NCBI GenBank assembly: GCA_021796135.1
Contig: JAJYOQ010000010.1
Coordinates: 1-24,737 of the forward strand
Origin: Bacteroidota bacterium
GTDB taxonomy: Bacteria > Bacteroidota > Ignavibacteria > Ignavibacteriales > Ignavibacteriaceae
Length of the DNA: 24,737 nt
Direction: 5' to 3'
In this document: positions 1 to 7,469 of the stretch, one piece after another
How positions within the stretch are numbered: the first letter of the stretch is position 1
How the letters are laid out: every line of letters starts with the position of its first letter
The notes under the pieces: model-generated
The model's input: only the letters and a program-made list of their open reading frames with translations
Told to the model about the DNA's origin: nothing
The model's database searches: none
Position numbers and translations under genes: made by a program

Positions 1-1305
1 CTCTTCATCCGAAATAGGTATGCCAAAACGGGTTCTAAATTCCGCAAGTTCGTCTTCATTTAATTTTTTTTGCTGATGTGTTATATTTTTCCCTTCACCG
101 CTTTCCCCGAGTCCATAACCCTTAATTGTTTTTGCGAGGATTACAGTTGGAGATCCTTTATGTTCTACAGCGGCTTTATAAGCAGTATAAACTTTTTCCG
201 GGTCATGACCTCCGCGTTTCATAATTCTTAATTGTTCGTCCGATAGATGCTCCAGCATTTTAAACAAATCCGGATCCCCGTTGCAAAGATGTTGACGAAT
301 ATACTGACCGGTTTCAACTGAATACTTTTGATACTGACCGTCAACGATTTCTCCTAATCTTTTGACTAGTTTTCCGTCTGTATCCTTAGCTAAAATTGGA
401 TCCCAATCACTACCCCAAACTACTTTAATAACGTTCCATCCGGCTCCTCGAAAACTTGCTTCAAGTTCTTGAATGATCTTTCCGTTGCCTCTAACAGGAC
501 CATCTAAACGCTGAAGATTACAGTTAATAACAAAAATCAGATTATCTAATTTTTCTCTTGAAGCTAAAGTAATTGCGCCAAGAGTTTCAGGTTCGTCTGT
601 TTCACCGTCACCTAAAAATGCCCAGACTTTCCCTCCGTATGGTTTTCTTAGACCACGATCTTCTAAATAACGGTTAAATCTTGCTTGATATATAGACATT
701 ATGGGACCGAGTCCCATAGAAACTGTTGGAAATTCCCAAAAGGTAGGCATTAACCAGGGATGTGGATAGGATGTAAGTCCTCCGCCCGGTTTTAGATCTC
801 TTCTAAAATTCTCTAATTGTTCTTTAGTAACCCTGCCTTCAAGAAAAGCTCTTGCGTATATTCCGGGTGAAGCATGCCCTTGAAAGAATATCTGGTCTCC
901 GTCATAATCTTCTCCTTTACCGCGGAAGAAATGATTAAATCCGATCTCATACAAGGTAGCTGCTGATGCATAAGTCGATATATGTCCGCCAATGCCATGC
1001 TCTAACTTATTAGCTTTTACTACCATAGCCATTGCATTCCAGCGAATAAGACTCTTTATTCTGCGTTCAATTTCTCTGTCACCGGGGAAAGGCGGCTGCT
1101 GGTCATGGGTGATTGTGTTAATATATGGAGTATTTGCAGAAAATGGAATTGGTACTCCGGATTTGTGCGCCCTAATTTGCAATTGTTGAAGTATGTCGAT
1201 TACCCTTTGCGGTCCGCCATGTTCTAATACATAATCAAGAGAATATAACCATTCTCTTGTTTCAATGTCTATAAATTCTTGTTCTTTTGATTTCTCGTTA
1301 TCCAT
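1..1305 (-). CDS. aceE: Pyruvate dehydrogenase E1 component, homodimeric type (N-terminal half, cut by window edge)
   Basis: This is the thiamine-diphosphate-dependent E1 of the pyruvate dehydrogenase complex, which decarboxylates pyruvate and passes the acetyl group to E2 lipoate. 435 codons are visible and the frame runs off the left edge; E. coli AceE has 887 residues, so about half is present. The translation follows the AceE family closely. The FQGHASPG segment is at residues 141-148. The thiamine-diphosphate motif starts at GDGETDEPE (232-240) and ends at NCN (261-263), followed by LQRLDGP. The ATG at 1305 is chosen because AAAGAGG lies 7 bases upstream and the protein begins with the usual acidic N-terminus and [10 protein letters not shown] segment. 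No E2 or E3 gene is visible; they could lie beyond the edge. manB lies upstream on the same strand, with a 273-bp gap that suggests separate transcription. Identification is secure. Confidence 0.95.
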   Translation of the reverse strand, partial: MDNEKSKEQEFIDIETREWLYSLDYVLEHGGPQRVIDILQQLQIRAHKSGVPIPFSANTPYINTITHDQQPPFPGDREIERRIKSLIRWNAMAMVVKANKLEHGIGGHISTYASAATLYEIGFNHFFRGKGEDYDGDQIFFQGHASPGIYARAFLEGRVTKEQLENFRRDLKPGGGLTSYPHPWLMPTFWEFPTVSMGLGPIMSIYQARFNRYLEDRGLRKPYGGKVWAFLGDGETDEPETLGAITLASREKLDNLIFVINCNLQRLDGPVRGNGKIIQELEASFRGAGWNVIKVVWGSDWDPILAKDTDGKLVKRLGEIVDGQYQKYSVETGQYIRQHLCNGDPDLFKMLEHLSDEQLRIMKRGGHDPEKVYTAYKAAVEHKGSPTVILAKTIKGYGLGESGEGKNITHQQKKLNEDELAEFRTRFGIPISDEE

Positions 1306-1463
1306 TAAAATGCCTCTTTCTTATTTCAATTAAAGCAATTTTAATCCAATATTCTCCGGCAGAACAATTTTGTGCAGATTATCTATTAAATAATTATAAA
1401 TAAGCCTCTAAATAGCAGATGCCGAGTGTATCCCGATTAAAATAATATTGAAAATTAATTCAT

Positions 1464-1493
1464 TTGCCTTAAAGAAACAATCAATTAAGGCAA
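1464..1493. other. Inverted repeat (9-bp perfect stem, 12-base loop) between manB and aceE
   Basis: TTGCCTTAA (1464-1472) is repeated as its exact reverse complement TTAAGGCAA (1485-1493). It lies downstream of the manB stop and about 160 bp upstream of the aceE start, both on the minus strand. No run of T follows on either strand, so it is a poor intrinsic terminator. It could be a weak terminator for manB, an operator or a leader hairpin for aceE. Nothing else recognisable is in the 273-bp gap (1306-1578). Confidence 0.3.
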
Positions 1494-1578
1494 TGCTGCA
1501 TCTTTAAGTGATAAAGGGATCATTCGGCAATTAGAAATTTGATTTTCATAGTGTTGTTATTTAGCACTAAAACCCCAA

Positions 1579-2925
1579 TTATTTTCTAATAATGTCTAAT
1601 AATTCTTCTGTTTTACGCTCCATAAGTTTTATATCATGCCTGCTTTCCACATTCAATCTAATAATAGGTTCAGTGTTTGAAATTCTTAGATTAAACCTCC
1701 AGTCGTCATATTCAACACTAACTCCGTCAAGATGGTCAATTTTTCCATTAGAATATTTTTTTTCAATTTCTTTGATTTTTTTTGCAGGATCAGAAATTGT
1801 CGAATTTATTTCTCCTGAGCAGGGATAATCGTGAATCATCTCTTCTACCAATTTTGAAAGGGGTTTCTTTTCCTCAGATAAAAGTTGAAGAGTAAGCAAA
1901 AAAGGAATCATTCCGCTATCAGAATAAGCATTATCTCTAAAATAATGATGTGCTGACATTTCTCCGCCATAAACAGCATTCACTTCGCGCATTTTTTGTT
2001 TAATAAAAGCATGTCCGCTTTTTGATAGCACCGGAATTCCGCCATGTTTTTCAACGACTTCGACTGTATTCCAAACCAAGCGAGGATCATGTACTATTTT
2101 CTCTCCCGGATTATTTTTAAGGATTGATTTTGCCAATAATCCGACAATATAGTAACCTTCTATAAAATTACCCTTTTCGTCAAAAAAGAAACATCTGTCA
2201 TAATCTCCGTCCCAGGCTACTCCTAAATCTGCTTTATTAGAAAGGACTGCATCAATTGTTGCTTTTCTATTTTCAGGTAGAAGCGGATTAGGTACACCGT
2301 TGGGAAAATTAGAATCTGGCTCGGTAAAAACCTTTATCATTTTAATCGGCAAATATTCTTCAATTGCATTTAACGCTAATCCTGCGCAGCCGTTTCCTGC
2401 ATTTACAACTACCTTAAAAGGGTTAATCTTTTTAGGATTATAAAACTTTTTAAGATTATCAATGAATTGTTCCATGATATCTTTATTTTGTATAGTTCCC
2501 TTTCGGGATGAGGAAATTGAAAGATCATTTTTCAAAATCATTTGCTCAATGTCCTGCAGACCGGAATCATATCCCACAGGAACCGAACCTTTTTTGACAA
2601 ACTTCATCCCGTTATACTCCGGAGGATTATGACTTGCGGTAATCATTATGCCGCCGTCTGCATTAAAGAAAGGAGTTGCAAAGTAAATCATTTCTGTTCC
2701 GCAAAGACCTATATCGATTACATCTACTCCGTTATCATTGAATCCTTTTATTAAAGAGTCGGAAATTTCTTCTGATGACTTTCTGACATCATGACCGACA
2801 ACTATTTTCTTTGCGTTTAACAATTTTGAATATGCAATACCTATTTTGTATGCTAATTCTGCATTTAATTCATTCGGTACTTTACCTCTGATATCGTATG
2901 CTTTAAAACAATTTATATTTTCCAT
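1579..2925 (-). CDS. manB: Phosphomannomutase / phosphoglucomutase
   Basis: This alpha-D-phosphohexomutase interconverts hexose-6-phosphate and hexose-1-phosphate, probably mannose and possibly glucose, supplying GDP-mannose and other nucleotide sugars for surface polysaccharide. All four family landmarks are present: the phosphoserine loop TASHNP with Ser98, the metal loop DGDYD (239-243), the sugar-binding loop GEMSAHH (321-327), and the C-terminal phosphate-binding segment RISNTEPIIR (414-423). The FKAYDIRG start, the GEMSAHHYFRD wording and the length of 448 residues match the E. coli CpsG/ManB branch better than glucosamine mutase. The ATG at 2925 follows GGAG at a normal distance. It is transcribed alone and divergently from the zinc-ribbon gene. 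Whether mannose or glucose is the main substrate cannot be told from sequence. Confidence 0.93.
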   Translation of the reverse strand: MENINCFKAYDIRGKVPNELNAELAYKIGIAYSKLLNAKKIVVGHDVRKSSEEISDSLIKGFNDNGVDVIDIGLCGTEMIYFATPFFNADGGIMITASHNPPEYNGMKFVKKGSVPVGYDSGLQDIEQMILKNDLSISSSRKGTIQNKDIMEQFIDNLKKFYNPKKINPFKVVVNAGNGCAGLALNAIEEYLPIKMIKVFTEPDSNFPNGVPNPLLPENRKATIDAVLSNKADLGVAWDGDYDRCFFFDEKGNFIEGYYIVGLLAKSILKNNPGEKIVHDPRLVWNTVEVVEKHGGIPVLSKSGHAFIKQKMREVNAVYGGEMSAHHYFRDNAYSDSGMIPFLLTLQLLSEEKKPLSKLVEEMIHDYPCSGEINSTISDPAKKIKEIEKKYSNGKIDHLDGVSVEYDDWRFNLRISNTEPIIRLNVESRHDIKLMERKTEELLDIIRK

Positions 2926-3113
2926 AGAATAACTCCGTTAAGTTTATTAAATATCAAATTCCAAAAATAATCGTATAATAATTCTTCCATTTTATAATAA
3001 TTACTAAATGTCTAATATTGAAATATCAAAATTAAAAAATTTGTACCTTTATCCAACTGACCGTAAAAATAAAGAGAATTATTTTTCAATGGACTTTCTT
3101 ATTATAACTATTT

Positions 3114-3455
3114 ATGTTTACATCGAATTTTTTTTGGGAGAAAGTTATCGGAACTAATTATACAGTGAAATGGCACTTCGCTAAATGCAACAATTCAAAA
3201 TGCAACTCAATCTTCTTGGTACATCCTGAAGAAACACCCGGTGAGTTAGGATTTATATGCCCTGATTGCAGTGCAAAAACCACTACCTCGCATATAATTC
3301 AATGCTCTAGTTGCAAAACTATACTAAATTTTGTTCGAGCTAATCCAAATGAAGAGAAAGTGGTATTCAGTGTTCCGAAATGCTCTCATTGTATTGGAAC
3401 AATCGAAGACGAATGGGAAATCGAACCTTTATATCAATCTGACTCTTATATGTAA
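3114..3455 (+). CDS. Small zinc-ribbon protein of unknown function
   Basis: I do not recognise the family. The 113-residue product has eight cysteines in four pairs: C25/C30 (Cx4C), C49/C52, C64/C67 and C90/C93 (all CxxC). This is the pattern of two zinc ribbons. The C-terminus is acidic and there is no signal peptide or membrane segment, so it should be cytoplasmic. Such modules bind zinc and often nucleic acid or protein, but no specific role can be assigned. The start is uncertain: the ATG at 3114 has no ribosome binding site. An in-frame GTG lies at 3165, just before the first cysteine. Another ATG at 3089 in a neighbouring frame reads into a run of eight T (about 3126-3133), where a one-base error would join it to this frame. 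The gene stands alone between divergent manB and the S46 peptidase gene. Confidence 0.65.
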   Translation: MFTSNFFWEKVIGTNYTVKWHFAKCNNSKCNSIFLVHPEETPGELGFICPDCSAKTTTSHIIQCSSCKTILNFVRANPNEEKVVFSVPKCSHCIGTIEDEWEIEPLYQSDSYM

Positions 3456-3657
3456 GTCCTTAAGGTACAATACAATTTGGATTTTTTCTAATAATTATTT
3501 TATAATTTAGTACTTTAGCTGATTTCTTGCCGGATTTATTAGTTTAAAAGTGATAAACGGTTTTATTTTTTGACGGTTTAATTGCTCTATATGAGGTTTG
3601 AAATTATTTTACGCCCTTCAGCAAAACAATCAATAACAAAAATATCATAGGTGACAG

Positions 3658-5856
3658 ATGAAACAAACAAACAAAACTACTTTGTTAAATTTCTTTACGG
3701 TTGCTTTATTCATTTTTATAGCAGGATGTTCCTCAACCGGACAAATGCAGAAACAAAATTATTCTGCCCAAGGAAATGATAGCTGGCTCAATCTTGATAC
3801 TGTGAAAGCCGGTAAATTTGATACCGGTAAAATGTGGACATTCGATTACCCTCCAAAAAAATATTTCGAAGATGAATACAAATTTAATGCTACTGATGAA
3901 TGGCTTAATAATGTCCGTATGTCAGCATTAAGATTTGCTAACTATTGTTCTGCTTCATTTGTATCAGCCGATGGTTTGGTGATGACTAATCATCATTGCG
4001 GTAGAGAAAGTGTTGCTGAAGTTACTCAAAAGGGAGAAGACCTTTTTGATAACGGTTTCTATGCTAAGAAATTAACAGATGAAAGACCGGTACCAGGATT
4101 ATACGTAGATCAATTAGTAATGATAAAAGATATTACCCCTCAAATTCAGTCAGCTATAGATGCCGGAAAAACTCCCGAAGAGAAAATTGCAAATGAAAAG
4201 AAAGCCATCAGTGAGATTGAAAAAAGTGAAGGCGACTCAACTAAATTAAGAATGCAGGTAGTAAAATTATTTAACGGAGGTAAATACTCCTTATACGGAT
4301 ATAAAAGATATACCGATGTTCGTTTGGTATTTTCTCCTGAAGCATCACTCGGTTATTTTGGCGGTGATAATGATAACTTCACCTATCCTAGATATGACCT
4401 GGACTGCAATTTCTTTAGAGTTTATGAAGACGGCAAACCATTAAAGACTAAGCATTATTTCCATTGGAGTCCGGAAGGCGCTCAACCGGGCGAACCTGTA
4501 TTTGTTGTCGGAAATCCCGGACATACCGATCGTCTTAAGACTGTTTCACAGTTAGAATATATGAGAGATTATCAATATCCCAGAACATTTGACTTATTAA
4601 ATGAATTGGTCGGTGTTTATTCAAAAGTTATTGAAGAACATCCGGAAAGAAAAGCTGAACTCCAAAACAGATTGTTTGGTCTTTCAAACTCTCAGAAAGC
4701 CTATGAAGGAGAACTAAAAGGACTTCGTAATCCAATTTTAATGCAGAAGAAAATAGACTTCGAGAATAAGTTTAAAGAAGCAGTTCACTCAAACCCATCT
4801 TTAAATGAAAAATACGGAAATTTGTGGGATAAAATTTCTTCATCTGAAAATGAATTAAAAAACATTTCAGGACAATATTTTGCTTTATCTATAAATCCCT
4901 TTCTAAGTTCAAAATATTTCATTATTGCCGAGGAAGTTGTTAAACTAGCCAATGAATTGAAACTACCAGAAGATAAAAGGAGTTCTCAATATAAAGGCGC
5001 TGAGCTTGACTCCACAATAAGTGATATTATCCCTGCTAAATTTGATAAAGATATGGATAGAGAACTCTTGAAATGCCAAATCAATAGAATGATTAAATAT
5101 CTCGGAGCAGGTGATGAAACCGTTCAGGAAATGACAGCAGGAAGAAGTGGTTATGAAGCAGTTGACTATATGCTGAACAATTCAGTGCTTACAAGTGCCG
5201 AAAAACTTAAAGAAGCGATCAAGAAAGATTCTAGCAATATCTTAAATTCTTTGGATCCTTTTATTTATTTTACTGTTCATACAAAAGCAAGAAGAGACGA
5301 ACTTCAAAAGAAAGTCAACTCAGTCACTTCAGACGAAACAACTTATTCACAAGAGTTAGGCAAAGCTTTATTTGAAGTTTATGGTACATCTATTCCTCCT
5401 GATGCGACTTTCACTTTAAGAATTTCAGATGGTATAGTAAAGGGTTATCCATATAACGGAACAATAGCACCTCCATTTACAACGTTCTATGGGTTGTATA
5501 ATCGGTATTATTCTTTTGATAAAAAATTCCCTTATGAGCTGCCGAAGGAATGGCAAAATCCTCCAGCAGATTTTAAGCTTGAAACCCCGATGGACTTTGT
5601 TTCTACGAATGATATAATCGGCGGCAACTCCGGCAGCCCTATCATTAACGAAAAAGCCCAAATAGTAGGTCTTGCTTTCGACGGTAACATTGAGAGTTTG
5701 CCCGGAAACTTTATATTTACGACAGAAGCTAATAGAACAGTAGCAGTTCATTCTGCCGGAATGTTGGAAGCAATTAAAGATTTGTATAAAGCAACTAGGT
5801 TAAGCAATGAGCTTAAAACTGGCAAAATTGAAGAGGAATCCTCAACTAATAAATAA
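3658..5856 (+). CDS. S46-family dipeptidyl-peptidase, DPP7-like, lipoprotein
   Basis: This serine exopeptidase removes dipeptides from the N-terminus of oligopeptides, feeding amino-acid use in asaccharolytic relatives. At 732 residues it is of normal family length. The catalytic histidine lies in TNHHCG (H112/H113), the acidic member in GGDNDNF (D237/D239), and the nucleophile is Ser658 in GGNSGSP. The residue 18 after the nucleophile, which separates DPP11 (Arg, Asp/Glu at P1) from DPP7 (Gly, hydrophobic P1), is Gly676 here, so hydrophobic specificity is inferred. The N-terminus is a lipoprotein signal with lipobox IAGC (Cys24); +2 is Ser, consistent with the outer membrane. Many S46 enzymes have an ordinary signal peptide, so the lipid anchor is a little unusual. 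AGGTGA precedes the ATG and a strong terminator follows. The gene is a single transcription unit. Confidence 0.95.
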   Translation: MKQTNKTTLLNFFTVALFIFIAGCSSTGQMQKQNYSAQGNDSWLNLDTVKAGKFDTGKMWTFDYPPKKYFEDEYKFNATDEWLNNVRMSALRFANYCSASFVSADGLVMTNHHCGRESVAEVTQKGEDLFDNGFYAKKLTDERPVPGLYVDQLVMIKDITPQIQSAIDAGKTPEEKIANEKKAISEIEKSEGDSTKLRMQVVKLFNGGKYSLYGYKRYTDVRLVFSPEASLGYFGGDNDNFTYPRYDLDCNFFRVYEDGKPLKTKHYFHWSPEGAQPGEPVFVVGNPGHTDRLKTVSQLEYMRDYQYPRTFDLLNELVGVYSKVIEEHPERKAELQNRLFGLSNSQKAYEGELKGLRNPILMQKKIDFENKFKEAVHSNPSLNEKYGNLWDKISSSENELKNISGQYFALSINPFLSSKYFIIAEEVVKLANELKLPEDKRSSQYKGAELDSTISDIIPAKFDKDMDRELLKCQINRMIKYLGAGDETVQEMTAGRSGYEAVDYMLNNSVLTSAEKLKEAIKKDSSNILNSLDPFIYFTVHTKARRDELQKKVNSVTSDETTYSQELGKALFEVYGTSIPPDATFTLRISDGIVKGYPYNGTIAPPFTTFYGLYNRYYSFDKKFPYELPKEWQNPPADFKLETPMDFVSTNDIIGGNSGSPIINEKAQIVGLAFDGNIESLPGNFIFTTEANRTVAVHSAGMLEAIKDLYKATRLSNELKTGKIEEESSTNK

Positions 5857-5880
5857 TTAATCTGATATTTCAATACTTGT

Positions 5881-5931
5881 AAACTTCGGCTTTGCTCTAT
5901 AAAAAAATAAAAGTAAAGTCGAAGTTTTTTT
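5881..5931 (+). terminator. Intrinsic terminator after the S46 peptidase gene
   Basis: AAACTTCGGCTTT (5881-5893) pairs over 13 positions, with one G-T pair, to AAAGTCGAAGTTT (5915-5927). The stem runs straight into seven T (5925-5931). The 21-base loop is longer than usual. It starts 24 bp after the stop codon at 5856, which fits termination of that transcript. It also lies just beyond the end of the convergent AlaX gene. Confidence 0.8.
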
Positions 5932-5945
5932 ATAACTCATTCTAC

Positions 5946-6386
5946 CTAATTAAGTTTAAACCTCAATCTCATGACCCCGTTTTCATAACTTGAAGAAATA
6001 AATTTAAACTCTCCGATTTCTTTAGTTGATACAACATGAATTCCGCTGCATGGGCAGGCATCATAATCCCCGATTTTAATAATTCTTATCTTATCGCCAA
6101 CGTCTTCCGGCAATCTTTCAAGCTTAAAATACTTAGCAGCTTCGGCTCTATCTAAATATTCTTCTTTTACAACCATATCTGATTTAATTACACTATTAAC
6201 GCGCATTTCAATTTCTTTTGATTCTTCTTCAGTAAGATTTCTGTCAAAATGATAATCGCATTTAGATTTTTTCTTTTCAATATGAGCGCTGAAAGAACGC
6301 TCACAGTTGAACAACCTAACCATAGTCTGATTTAAAATATGCTCAGCGGAATGCATTCTTGGATCACGTTTCTTTTCTTCTTCCAT
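5946..6386 (-). CDS. AlaX-type alanyl-tRNA editing hydrolase (free-standing)
   Basis: This is a stand-alone version of the second additional domain of alanyl- and threonyl-tRNA synthetases. It hydrolyses mischarged tRNA such as Ser-tRNA(Ala). The zinc ligands are visible as HSAEH (H12, H16) near the N-terminus and CPCSGIH (C113, H117) near the C-terminus. The spacing and length of 146 residues fit the short AlaX class without the N-terminal glycine-rich domain. AAGGAGTTAA immediately before the ATG at 6386 is one of the best ribosome binding sites in the window. It converges with the S46 peptidase gene and is divergent from the orphan kinase. The exact substrate (Ser, Gly or Thr) cannot be read from sequence. 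Confidence 0.85.
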   Translation of the reverse strand: MEEEKKRDPRMHSAEHILNQTMVRLFNCERSFSAHIEKKKSKCDYHFDRNLTEEESKEIEMRVNSVIKSDMVVKEEYLDRAEAAKYFKLERLPEDVGDKIRIIKIGDYDACPCSGIHVVSTKEIGEFKFISSSYENGVMRLRFKLN

Positions 6387-6562
6387 TTAACTCCTTAATA
6401 TTTTTAATAAGCTTTTTATTATTTTAGAAATATAAATAAAAATTCATCTAAATTATCGCAAAAGACAATGAATTTTCAAGTTATTTTAGACACAGAAGAA
6501 ATATATTCATTATTTATTGTCATCAAATGAGAAAAATGATATTAAATCATGGGGCAGCCTAA

Positions 6563-7372
6563 ATGAATTCAGCAGAACAATTAACTATTGAACTTGATAG
6601 TTTATATAAGAGATTAGCAGAATTAGAAGAAGTCGATAAAGAAAAAAGAGAAGCAGAAAAAGCCCTCCGCAAATATACTTCCGAGTTAGAATCCAGCAAT
6701 GAAGAATTAGATGCTTTTGCACATACGGTCGCTCACGATTTAAAGAATCCCTTAAATGTGGTTCTTGGTGCAACGCAGCAGCTTAATCAAGATTTAAAGG
6801 AAATGACTTTTCAAGAAATTAAAGAAATGCTGCAGATTGTTTCCTGGAGTGCCATGAAAATGACGAGTATTGTAAATGAACTATTACTGCTCGCCAGCGT
6901 ACGCAAAATGGAAGAAATTACTTTAAGTCGATTAAACATGGAATCAATTATTTCAAATGTAAAGAACCGCTTAAGCAATGAAATATTAAACTCTAAAGCA
7001 GTTATATCCGAACCGAAGGATTGGCTTTCCTGCAGAAGTTATCCGCCATGGATTGAAGAGGTCTGGAGCAATTATATCAGTAATGCTATTAAATATGGCG
7101 GAAATCCTCCATTAATAAGTATCGGGGCTGATGAATCAGGTGAGTTTATTAGATATTGGGTTAGAGACAATGGAAATGGTTTAACAACAGATCAAATATC
7201 AACTTTGTTTACTAGTTTTACCCGACATCACAAAATGCGTGCACAAGGGGATGGGTTAGGATTATCTATTGTAAAGAGGATTATTGAAAAACTCGGTGGT
7301 AAAGTAGGAGTAGAAAGCCAGCCCGAAAAAGGAAGTATTTTTTATTTCACCTTGCCAAAGTTTAAAAATTAA
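6563..7372 (+). CDS. Soluble orphan sensor histidine kinase
   Basis: This two-component kinase of 269 residues autophosphorylates and would pass phosphate to an unidentified response regulator. The N-terminal ~48 residues are charged and likely coiled coil. The HisKA H-box is AHDLKNPL with His58. The ATPase shows an N-box around N170-N174, G1 as DNGNG (202-206), an F-box near 215-220 and G2 as GDGLGLS (229-235). There is no membrane segment, PAS, GAF or other recognisable sensor domain, so input probably comes through the coiled coil or a partner. No regulator gene is adjacent. The start at 6563 has only a weak G-rich stretch upstream. A five-codon frame (ATG at 6549) overlaps the start as ATGA and is probably meaningless. 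A strong terminator follows directly. Confidence 0.9.
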   Translation: MNSAEQLTIELDSLYKRLAELEEVDKEKREAEKALRKYTSELESSNEELDAFAHTVAHDLKNPLNVVLGATQQLNQDLKEMTFQEIKEMLQIVSWSAMKMTSIVNELLLLASVRKMEEITLSRLNMESIISNVKNRLSNEILNSKAVISEPKDWLSCRSYPPWIEEVWSNYISNAIKYGGNPPLISIGADESGEFIRYWVRDNGNGLTTDQISTLFTSFTRHHKMRAQGDGLGLSIVKRIIEKLGGKVGVESQPEKGSIFYFTLPKFKN

Positions 7373-7410
7373 AAGCCCAATCCCGATATTTCGCAGGATT
7401 GGGCTTATTA
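7373..7410. terminator. Probably bidirectional terminator between convergent genes
   Basis: AAGCCCAATCC (7373-7383) and its exact reverse complement GGATTGGGCTT (7396-7406) form an 11-bp perfect stem with a 12-base loop. T-rich sequence follows on the plus strand (ATTATTTTATT) and on the minus strand (TTTTAATTTTT). It sits directly after the stop of the plus-strand kinase and about 60 bp past the end of the minus-strand secreted-protein operon, so it can end both. Confidence 0.85.
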
Positions 7411-7469
7411 TTTTATTAATTGCTATGCTTCCTCATTCCTTCGGAAACAATTTCAATTCTAAAAATATA

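Noticed and set aside
3456..3657. Possible promoter in the gap before the S46 peptidase gene (TTGACG near 3575)
   Set aside because: No -10-like element lies at a suitable distance and the Bacteroidota-type TAnnTTTG motif is also absent, so no site is claimed.
6549..6566. Five-codon frame ending in ATGA overlap with the orphan kinase start
   Set aside because: It has a stop directly upstream and no ribosome binding site; it is too short to support as a leader peptide.
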